Notes under the pieces: generated by a model | The model's input: only the letters and a program-made list of their open reading frames with translations | The model's database searches: none | What the model was told of the DNA's origin: nothing | Shown here: one piece after another, positions 6,753-12,297 of the stretch | Position numbering within the stretch: the first letter of the stretch is position 1 | Layout: each line of letters begins with the position of its first letter | Assembly (NCBI GenBank): GCA_947503585.1 | Contig: CANNEJ010000012.1 | Span: 1-13,640, forward strand | Direction of reading: 5' to 3' | Origin: Anaerolineales bacterium | GTDB taxonomy: Bacteria; Chloroflexota; Anaerolineae; Anaerolineales; UBA11657 | DNA: 13,640 bases | Program-made: the position numbers and the translations under genes

Positions 6753-8267
6753 ATGTCGTTTCCGCTGCTTTCTGCGATTACTTTTACTCCGGTGACGGTG
6801 GGTATGCTGCTGCTGCTGTTCCCGGCGGACCGCCATACGGAGATTCGCATCACGGCCCTGGCCGGCGCAACGCTCACCCTCTTTTTGTCAATCTGGGCGT
6901 ACGTCAGTTATGACATCTCGCTCGCGGGCTACCAGTTTGTGGAGCGCCTGAACTGGGTGCCGGCGCTCGGCATTTCCTATTACGTTGGTGTGGACGGCCT
7001 GAGCCTGCCGATGGTGCTGCTCACGGGTATTGTGATCTTCACTGGCGTATTGATTTCCTGGAAGATTGATGACCGCCCGCGAGAGTTCTTCGCGTTTCTA
7101 TTTCTGCTTGCCACCGGTGTATTCGGCGTGTTCGTGGCGCTTGATCTGTTTCACCTGTTTTTCTTTTACGAAATCGCGGTCTTCCCGATGTACTTGCTAA
7201 TTGCTATCTGGGGCTGGAAGGTGTCCCGCGAATACGCTGCGATGAAGCTCACGCTTTATTTGTTTATTGGCTCGGTGGTGGCAGTGGTTGGTGCGCTGGC
7301 AATGTACTTTGCGGCCGGCATGAACACGTTTGACATGCTGGCGCTGCAAAATGCTAACTTCCCGGCGGACTTTCAGCGCTTTTGGTTTCCATTTATATTC
7401 TTTGGCTTTGCTGTGCTGGCAGGCATTTTTCCGTTCCACAACTGGAGCCCGGAGGGGCACGTGGCTGCGCCGACCGCCGTATCAATGTTTCATGCCGGTG
7501 TGCTCATGAAGCTGGGCGCCTTTGCTGCGCTGCGCGTTGGCGTGATGCTGCTGCCTGCGGGTGCGCATTACTGGATGCCATGGATTGTCTTTCTGGCGCT
7601 AATCAATATTGTCTATGGCGCCTTTGTGGCCATGATGCAGCGCGATCTTAAGTACGTGATTGGCTTCTCTTCTGTTTCGCACATGGGCCTGGTGACGATG
7701 GGCGTTGCCTCGCTAACGCCGCTCGGCATAACGGGTGCCGGCCTGCAAATGTTTTCGCACGGCGCCATGACGGCGCTGTTCTTTGCGTGCGTCGGAATGA
7801 TCTATGATCAGGCGCATACCCGCGACATCCCCTCGCTGGGCGGTTTCGGCGCAAAGATGCCACTGGTGGCGGTGGCTTTCATCATCGGCGGACTGGTGTC
7901 CATGGGTATGCCGGGTTTCTCCGGTTTTATTGCGGAACAGCCTATTTTTATGGGTGTATGGGCAGCCGGGCAAACTACCAGCCAGTACTATTTGGGCCAG
8001 CAATACGCTTGGATTGACCTTGTGGCGGTGATCGCTATAGCGATTACCGCAGCCTACATCTTGCGTGCCGTGCACCAGGTATTTTTTACCAAACTTCCGG
8101 CGGAGTTTGAGCACCATGTGGGCGATGTAACCGTTTTGGACAAGGTGGCGTTGGTAGTGCTGGTGGGCGTTTTGCTGGCACTAGGGTGGTTCCCGGCGTG
8201 GATGGCGCCACTGGTTGCCAGCAGCGCAGCAAATGTGATGACGATTCTGCAGGGAGCAGCCGGATGA
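6753..8267 (+). CDS. nuoM: NADH-quinone oxidoreductase subunit M, copy 2 (TM7 lysine replaced)
   Basis: This is a second full-length NuoM-type subunit, 504 residues, clearly homologous to copy 1 along its length but divergent. Conserved pieces include 'GVDGLSLPMVLLTG', Glu140 in 'FFFYEIAVFPMYLL' (TM5), Lys253 in 'GVLMKLGAFA' (TM8), 'DLKYVIGFSSVSHMG' and Glu395 in 'GFSGFIAEQPIFMG' (TM12). In TM7, copy 1 reads 'FAIKVPLWPFHTW' and this copy reads 'FAVLAGIFPFHNW', so the key lysine is Leu222. The four-residue spacer to copy 1 and the lack of frameshifts argue that the gene is functional. An in-frame TTG at 6741 lies inside the copy 1 stop region; ATG 6753 gives the normal 'MSFPLLS' N terminus and is preferred. 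The stop TGA overlaps the nuoN ATG. Confidence 0.93.
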   Translation: MSFPLLSAITFTPVTVGMLLLLFPADRHTEIRITALAGATLTLFLSIWAYVSYDISLAGYQFVERLNWVPALGISYYVGVDGLSLPMVLLTGIVIFTGVLISWKIDDRPREFFAFLFLLATGVFGVFVALDLFHLFFFYEIAVFPMYLLIAIWGWKVSREYAAMKLTLYLFIGSVVAVVGALAMYFAAGMNTFDMLALQNANFPADFQRFWFPFIFFGFAVLAGIFPFHNWSPEGHVAAPTAVSMFHAGVLMKLGAFAALRVGVMLLPAGAHYWMPWIVFLALINIVYGAFVAMMQRDLKYVIGFSSVSHMGLVTMGVASLTPLGITGAGLQMFSHGAMTALFFACVGMIYDQAHTRDIPSLGGFGAKMPLVAVAFIIGGLVSMGMPGFSGFIAEQPIFMGVWAAGQTTSQYYLGQQYAWIDLVAVIAIAITAAYILRAVHQVFFTKLPAEFEHHVGDVTVLDKVALVVLVGVLLALGWFPAWMAPLVASSAANVMTILQGAAG

Positions 8268-9715
8268 TTGCTCCGTACGTTCCTGCTGACTGGCTGGTGC
8301 TGCTGCCGGAAATTGCGCTGGTAGTTGTGGCGGTATTGCTGGCCGTTTTGGATGTGGCGTACCCGCAGTTGCGGCGCACGGGCGAGCTTGGCATTTATGC
8401 CGGCATCGGTATTGCGCTTGCGGGCGTGCTTGGAATAGTTTTCGCTTTGCCCGGCAGCGACCGGACGCTGCTGTTCGGCGGGATGTTGCGCTCGGACCTG
8501 TTTGCATTTGTGTTTCGCATGCTCGTGATCTTTGCGGGTGTAATGACTGCGCTGTTGAGCAGTGGCGTGCGCGGTGTCAGCCGCCACGGTGAATACTTCA
8601 TTCTGTTGATCGGCGCGTGCCTGGGCATGAACTTCATGGCGCTGTCGGCTGACATCATAATGCTCTACCTCGCGCTGGAGACCACCAGCATTGCCGGCTA
8701 CGTTCTCGCTGGCTTCGCGCATGGCGACGACCACGCGGCTGAGGCCGGGCTCAAGTACTTCCTGTTTGGTGCGGCTACCTCCGGCTTACTGGTGTATGGC
8801 CTCAGCTTGCTGTACGGCTTCACCGGCGAGACCGGCCTCGCTGCAATTGCGGCTGCAGTCGGGGATGGGCAAGTGCCGCCTGCTGCGCTGCTTGTTATCA
8901 ACATGCTGCTATTGGCGGGCATTGGCTTCAAGCTGGCTGCAGTCCCATTTCACTTCTGGGCGCCGGATGTTTATGAGGGCGCGCCTACGCCGGTCACCGC
9001 GTTTATTTCCACCGCGTCAAAGGCGGTTGGTTTTGCTGTGCTGTTTAGAATCATGAGCGTTACAGTTCCCATGTCGGCCTATCTGCTGCCCCTGCTGACG
9101 GCAATATCTGTTTTGTCTATGACCCTTGGTAATCTTGCGGCGCTGGCGCAGCGCAACATTAAGCGGTTGCTGGCGTATTCTTCCATTGCCCATGCGGGTT
9201 ATGTGCTCATGGCGGTTGTGACTATTTCGGATTTGGGCACGGCTGCAGTCGTGTTTTACCTGATCACCTATGTTGTCACCAACCTGGCAGCTTTTGCGGT
9301 GGTAATTATTTTTGCGCGCGTCTCCGGCTCTGATGAAATTGCGGATTACGCCGGGCTAAGCCGGCGCTCGCCGTATCTGGCGCTGGCCATGCTTGTCGCG
9401 TTCCTTTCGCTTGCGGGTGTTCCTCCGCTTGCCGGATTTTTCGGCAAAATGTTCTTATTTGCGGCTGTGGTTGAGGCGGGACTTATTTGGCTTGCAATTG
9501 TTGGTGTTTTGAACGCAATTCTGGGCATCTACTACTATCTGATTGTGCTTAAGGTAGTCTTTGTTTATCCCGCGCCAGAAGGTGCGGCTTCCATTGATGT
9601 TCCACGCGTTTATAGCGTGTCACTTGCTGTGCTGTGCATTGGTATCGTTGTGCTTGGCACGGTCGCTGGGCCGTGGTTTGATCTTGCCTTGCAGTCGGCG
9701 CAAGGCATCTATTGA
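8264..9715 (+). CDS. nuoN: NADH-quinone oxidoreductase subunit N
   Basis: NuoN is the antiporter-like pump nearest the NuoK/J/A/H module. The protein has 483 residues, the usual size. Its pump residues are present: Glu139 in 'LYLALETTSIAGYVLAG' (TM5), Lys223 in 'GFKLAAVPFHFWAPDVYEGA' (TM7), Lys253 in 'TASKAVGFA' (TM8) and Lys395 in 'GFFGKMFLF' (TM12). The NuoN-type phrase 'YEGAPTPVTAF' distinguishes it from L and M. The frame is open from 8186, but ATG 8264 is the start: AGGGAG at 8251-8256 sits seven bases upstream, and the ATG overlaps the previous stop as ATGA, a classic coupling arrangement. It is the last complex I gene here; 44 bp later atpZ begins with no terminator between. Confidence 0.96.
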   Translation: MIAPYVPADWLVLLPEIALVVVAVLLAVLDVAYPQLRRTGELGIYAGIGIALAGVLGIVFALPGSDRTLLFGGMLRSDLFAFVFRMLVIFAGVMTALLSSGVRGVSRHGEYFILLIGACLGMNFMALSADIIMLYLALETTSIAGYVLAGFAHGDDHAAEAGLKYFLFGAATSGLLVYGLSLLYGFTGETGLAAIAAAVGDGQVPPAALLVINMLLLAGIGFKLAAVPFHFWAPDVYEGAPTPVTAFISTASKAVGFAVLFRIMSVTVPMSAYLLPLLTAISVLSMTLGNLAALAQRNIKRLLAYSSIAHAGYVLMAVVTISDLGTAAVVFYLITYVVTNLAAFAVVIIFARVSGSDEIADYAGLSRRSPYLALAMLVAFLSLAGVPPLAGFFGKMFLFAAVVEAGLIWLAIVGVLNAILGIYYYLIVLKVVFVYPAPEGAASIDVPRVYSVSLAVLCIGIVVLGTVAGPWFDLALQSAQGIY

Positions 9716-9759
9716 CTCTAGACAAGCGCCCAAAAAACAGGTGTTTGTGTTAGACTGCA

Positions 9760-10059
9760 ATGGCTCCGAACGTAAGAGGCACTCAGACAGCCACACTCCG
9801 CAGGAGCATGCTGCGCGTGGTTGTGCAGATTGCCCTGGTAACCTGCGCGATCATTGCCGGGGCGCTGGGCGCCGGGGTGGGGCTGGACCGGACACTGGGT
9901 ACGCGGCCCTGGCTGACGGTAGGAATGCTTGTTGGTAGTATTCCGGTTACGATTGTGGCGCTGTATTTTCTAGCAATGAGTTTTGCGCGTTCGCAGCAGG
10001 CGGGTCGCCCGCGCAATTTAGATACTCGGGAGGAAGATCGAGTTGACGGCTTCAAGTAA
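9760..10059 (+). CDS. atpZ: AtpZ/AtpI-family ATP synthase accessory membrane protein
   Basis: This small protein of 99 residues has a basic N terminus, two membrane helices (about 19-41 and 52-74) and a charged C-terminal tail. The hairpin 'GLDRTLGTRPWLTVGMLVGS' between the helices is characteristic of the AtpZ (F0F1-ATPase gene 1) family, which is found at the head of atp operons. Members have been linked to Mg2+/Ca2+ transport and to c-ring assembly with AtpI; which applies here cannot be read from sequence. The start is ATG 9760: a TAG at 9751-9753 closes the frame upstream. There is no Shine-Dalgarno sequence, while the next Met (9808) has AGGAG placed too close. Its last 17 bases overlap the start of atpB, so the two are likely translationally coupled. 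Confidence 0.8.
   Translation: MAPNVRGTQTATLRRSMLRVVVQIALVTCAIIAGALGAGVGLDRTLGTRPWLTVGMLVGSIPVTIVALYFLAMSFARSQQAGRPRNLDTREEDRVDGFK
10028..10045 (+). promoter_or_regulatory. Shine-Dalgarno that fixes the TTG start of atpB
   Basis: GGGAGGA (10028-10034) lies eight bases before TTG 10043-10045, inside the 3' end of atpZ. No ATG or GTG in the atpB frame has a similar site, so the TTG start is well supported. A TTG codon with a strong SD would moderate the rate of a-subunit synthesis. Confidence 0.75.
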
Positions 10060-11056
10060 CAACAGAATTCTAGGCATAAAAAACCGCTATTTGGTGCTGG
10101 TGCTGCTGATTGGGTGGGCGGTTGCCTATAATATTATGCCGCCGGTTTTAGTGCACATTCAGTTGCCACCTGAGGAACTGACACACCCAGTGCAGCTTCC
10201 AATTCTGGGAAAGTTTGCATTTACCAACACGATGGCGGCGATGCTGCTAGCTGATTTGATTCTTCTGGTACTTGCCTTTGCTTTCAGCCGCTCTGCGCGC
10301 GCTGCACTTGCAGCGGGTGCCCGGGCCATTAGCGGCGTATCGGGAGCCTTGGAGGCGCTGATGGAAGCGCTTTACGGCCTGACTGAGACCAATGCCGGCC
10401 GCTGGACGCGTGAGATTTTCCCGTGGTTTGCTACGATTATGCTTGTGGTGCTGGTAAACAACTGGCTTGAATTAATTCCCGGCGTGGACAGCATTGGGAT
10501 CTTGCATGCGGATGAGCATGGTTATCCCGTGCAGGAGCTGGCTTTCGGAACTACGCTTGTTGCCGGTGACGCGCATCATGCGGCGGGCGGCCTTTTTGGA
10601 CTGGTGCCGTTTGTACGCGTCAACTCCACCGATCTAAACTTTACCGTTGCGCTGGCGCTAATCGCCGTGGTTATGGTGCAGGTGTTTGGCATTCGGGCAC
10701 TGGGCGTGGGGTATTTCAAGAAATTCTGGAACACCTCCACCTTGTTCACAAAGCCGATGTTCGGCGTGATTGACTTTGGTGTTGGTCTGCTCGAGCTCGT
10801 ATCAGAGTTTTCCAAAATTTTGTCGTTTAGCTTCCGGTTGTTTGGCAATGTGTTCGCCGGGTCGGTGCTCCTGTTCGTGATTGGGTTTCTGGTGCCCTCC
10901 TTTGCGCAGACAATTTTTCTCATGCTGGAGTTTGGCGTCGGCCTGATTCAGGCGGTGGTATTTGGAATGCTAACAATGGTGTTTATGTCTCAGGCGGTGG
11001 TCAGCCATCACGGTGACGAACATGCTGATCCCGAGGGTGCAGCTGCCCAGCATTAG
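10043..11056 (+). CDS. atpB: ATP synthase FO subunit a
   Basis: Subunit a provides the two half-channels that carry protons to and from the rotating c-ring. The 337-residue protein shows the decisive motif 'SFSFRLFGNVFAGSVLL', where Arg265 corresponds to the essential arginine of E. coli. 'NSTDLNFTVALAL' (194-206) and Gln303 in 'GLIQAVVFGMLTMVFMS' match the two further conserved helices. A long periplasmic-side loop (about 146-190) contains several His and acidic residues. The C terminus ends in a short His/acidic tail. Translation starts at TTG 10043, supported by the upstream SD and the normal N terminus. It overlaps atpZ by 17 bp; an 85-bp intercistronic region with a hairpin and an A/T-only leader follows before atpE. 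Confidence 0.95.
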   Translation: MTASSNNRILGIKNRYLVLVLLIGWAVAYNIMPPVLVHIQLPPEELTHPVQLPILGKFAFTNTMAAMLLADLILLVLAFAFSRSARAALAAGARAISGVSGALEALMEALYGLTETNAGRWTREIFPWFATIMLVVLVNNWLELIPGVDSIGILHADEHGYPVQELAFGTTLVAGDAHHAAGGLFGLVPFVRVNSTDLNFTVALALIAVVMVQVFGIRALGVGYFKKFWNTSTLFTKPMFGVIDFGVGLLELVSEFSKILSFSFRLFGNVFAGSVLLFVIGFLVPSFAQTIFLMLEFGVGLIQAVVFGMLTMVFMSQAVVSHHGDEHADPEGAAAQH

Positions 11057-11065
11057 GAAGTTCTC

Positions 11066-11098
11066 CCGGTTTCCGCAGCCAGCTGCGGGAAGGTCCGG
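11066..11098 (+). other. Intercistronic hairpin between atpB and atpE
   Basis: Bases 11070-11078 pair with 11083-11091 (CCGCAG/CTGCGG core plus one wobble and two A-T pairs) around a CCAG loop. An outer CCGG/CCGG stem (11066-11069 with 11095-11098) extends it past a 3-nt bulge. The following bases GTAGGCC are not T-rich, so it is not a terminator. Its position suggests a processing or stability element that raises atpE mRNA over atpB, or one that isolates atpE initiation from upstream structure. Confidence 0.5.
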
Positions 11099-11110
11099 TA
11101 GGCCTTGAAG

Positions 11111-11141
11111 TTTATTTTATTTTAGCGGAGGTATTGGTTAG
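11111..11141 (+). promoter_or_regulatory. A/T-only leader and strong Shine-Dalgarno of atpE
   Basis: Bases 11111-11124 are made only of T and A, directly before GCGGAGG (11125-11131), a strong SD ten bases from the ATG at 11142. An unstructured U-rich stretch upstream of the SD recalls the translation enhancer described for E. coli atpE. It would fit the need for many c subunits per complex. The in-frame TAG at 11139-11141 rules out an earlier start. Confidence 0.65.
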
Positions 11142-11381
11142 ATGGAAGGAAATATATATCAGATGGGGCAGGTGATTGGCGCTGGTTTGGCCATGATGGG
11201 CGCGATTGGCGCGGGTGCGGGCATTGGTATTGTGGTTAGCGGTGCCGTTCAGGCCATGGGCCGAAATCCTGATTTTGCGGGCACCATTCAGACAAACATG
11301 ATTCTTGGCATCGCATTTGCCGAGTCGATTGCAATTTATTGCCTCGTGGTGGCGCTGCTGATCTTGTTTGTGGGTGTCTAA
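11142..11381 (+). CDS. atpE: ATP synthase FO subunit c
   Basis: Subunit c forms the proton-driven rotor ring. The 79-residue protein is a two-helix hairpin. Helix 1 has the glycine zipper Gly23, 25, 27, 29 in 'GAIGAGAGIGIVVSGA', the loop has 'GRNPD' for contact with F1, and helix 2 carries the ion-binding Glu61 in 'GIAFAESIAIY'. The sodium-type Gln of helix 1 is replaced by Ile and the Thr after Glu-Ser is Ile, so proton coupling is inferred, although the Ser next to Glu61 remains. 'VVSGAVQAMGRNP' resembles Chloroflexota c subunits as I recall them. The start is ATG 11142, with a strong SD and an in-frame stop just upstream. Ring size cannot be read directly. Confidence 0.95.
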   Translation: MEGNIYQMGQVIGAGLAMMGAIGAGAGIGIVVSGAVQAMGRNPDFAGTIQTNMILGIAFAESIAIYCLVVALLILFVGV

Positions 11382-11431
11382 TAGCGCCTGTCGGATTGCT
11401 GTGATGGTTTTGATGCGTAGCTATTATATAG

Positions 11432-11446
11432 AAGGAGGCGGTTTTG
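11432..11446 (+). promoter_or_regulatory. Shine-Dalgarno that fixes the TTG start of atpF
   Basis: AAGGAGG (11432-11438), a near-perfect anti-16S match, precedes TTG 11444-11446 by five bases. It lies just after an A/T-rich patch (11421-11430). No in-frame ATG or GTG occurs between it and the membrane helix, so TTG is the start. Confidence 0.8.
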
Positions 11447-12181
11447 GCAGCTCTAGGTCTTAATCTCGGATATCTGCTTGTGCAGATGTTCAGTTTTCTG
11501 GTGATGTTTGTTGTGTTGCGGGCCTGGGTGTATGGTCCGGTGCTGGAGCTTTTGGCGGCACGGCGCGAGAAGATCAGCAAGAGTCTGGAAGACGCACGCA
11601 AGGCCGAAGAGCTGCGCGAGCGGACGGAAGCGGATGCCTCTAAGATTTTGGCAGAAGCGCGCGCTGAGCGCGCCAAGATCGTGGCGGATGCAACCTATCA
11701 AGCTGAGAAGCGCGCCGCTGATATTATTCGCGGGGCTGAGAAGGAGCGGGAAGACTTGCTTACTGCCGCCAAACATGAGGCGGAGAGCAAAGTGCAAGGC
11801 GCTTTGGAAGAGCTGCGGCCCCAAATTGCAGCGATCGCTATTGCTGCGGCTGGCCGGATAGTGCAGGGGGCTCTTGATGATGCCCGGCAGCATGCTCTGA
11901 TTGACCAGTTTTTCTCGGGTGTGCGCGAAGGCAAAGTGACCATCCTCGAGGGCGAGGCTTTGAGCGGCGCGGCGGCGGTGGTTACGAGTGCAATCACTTT
12001 GAAGGATGCCGAGAAGGAAAAAATCAAGCAGGCGCTGTCCGATAAACTCGGAGGCTCGGCGAAAGTCTCGTTTCGCGTGGATCCGGCGATCTTGGGCGGC
12101 ATTGTGATTCGCGTTGGAGACCACGAGGTGAATGGCTCTGCGCGGCAAACATTGCAGCAGTTGCAGGAGTCCCTGCGCTAG
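11444..12181 (+). CDS. atpF: ATP synthase subunit b fused to the C-terminal domain of subunit delta
   Basis: Subunit b is the peripheral stalk that holds F1 against FO. This 245-residue protein is much longer than a normal b subunit (about 160). Residues 9-27 form the membrane anchor and 'VYGPVLELLAARREKI' begins the stalk. A charged coiled coil, rich in Ala, Glu, Lys and Arg, runs to about 157. Residues 160-245 then match the C-terminal half of delta/OSCP: 'AVVTSAITL' (178-186), an amphipathic helix, and 'VDPAILGGIVIRVGDHEVNG' with 'TLQQL' at the end. The N-terminal six-helix domain of delta, which binds the alpha subunits, is absent. A similar layout occurs in the b subunit of alternate (N-type) ATPases and, with a complete delta, in mycobacteria. 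A separate atpH is not found here. The gene is followed directly by a terminator, so alpha, beta, gamma and epsilon are encoded elsewhere. Confidence 0.88.
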   Translation: MAALGLNLGYLLVQMFSFLVMFVVLRAWVYGPVLELLAARREKISKSLEDARKAEELRERTEADASKILAEARAERAKIVADATYQAEKRAADIIRGAEKEREDLLTAAKHEAESKVQGALEELRPQIAAIAIAAAGRIVQGALDDARQHALIDQFFSGVREGKVTILEGEALSGAAAVVTSAITLKDAEKEKIKQALSDKLGGSAKVSFRVDPAILGGIVIRVGDHEVNGSARQTLQQLQESLR

Positions 12182-12203
12182 GATCGCCTTAGTTTGTTTT
12201 TTG

Positions 12204-12232
12204 AACAGCCCCATACCGGGGCTGTTTTTTTT
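12204..12232 (+). terminator. Intrinsic terminator ending the nuo-atp operon
   Basis: AACAGCCCC (12204-12212) and GGGGCTGTT (12218-12226) form a perfect 9-bp stem with a 5-nt loop (ATACC), followed by six further Ts (12227-12232). It lies 23 bp after the atpF stop. The upstream flank is also T-rich, so on the minus strand no T-run follows; termination is one-directional. This confirms that no F1 gene is co-transcribed with atpF. Confidence 0.93.
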
Positions 12233-12274
12233 GGTGAGCTGTGTACCCGGGTCTGAATGGGATGCGGACACATT

Positions 12275-12280
12275 TATAAT
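12275..12280 (+). promoter_or_regulatory. Candidate -10 box for murE
   Basis: A perfect TATAAT lies 18 bp before the GTG start, predicting transcription from about 12287 and a leader of only about 11 nt. The -35 region (around 12251-12258, TCTGAA or similar) is poor, so the promoter may be weak or activator-dependent. It is the only promoter-like element between the operon terminator and murE (12182-12297). Confidence 0.5.
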
Positions 12281-12297
12281 TTGAGCCGAGTACGCTG

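Noticed and set aside
8186..8264. Earlier start for nuoN at 8186
   Set aside because: It would overlap nuoM by about 80 bp and add a polar tail, whereas ATG 8264 has a strong SD and a normal N terminus.
9712..9756. Possible promoter for the atp genes (TTGACT at 9712-9717, TGTTAGACT at 9748-9756)
   Set aside because: The two boxes are 33 bp apart and neither has a partner at proper spacing. The -10-like box would start transcription inside the atpZ start codon.
11142..12181. Sodium-driven or alternate N-type ATPase
   Set aside because: The c subunit lacks the helix 1 Gln and the Thr after Glu-Ser that bind sodium. The order atpZ-B-E-F and the absence of atpQ/R-type genes do not match the N-type operon; only the long b subunit is similar.
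11453..12271. Long minus-strand open frame of 272 codons opposite atpF
   Set aside because: It mirrors the codon pattern of atpF and runs through the intrinsic terminator. The product has no recognisable domain, and there is no promoter or ribosome site.
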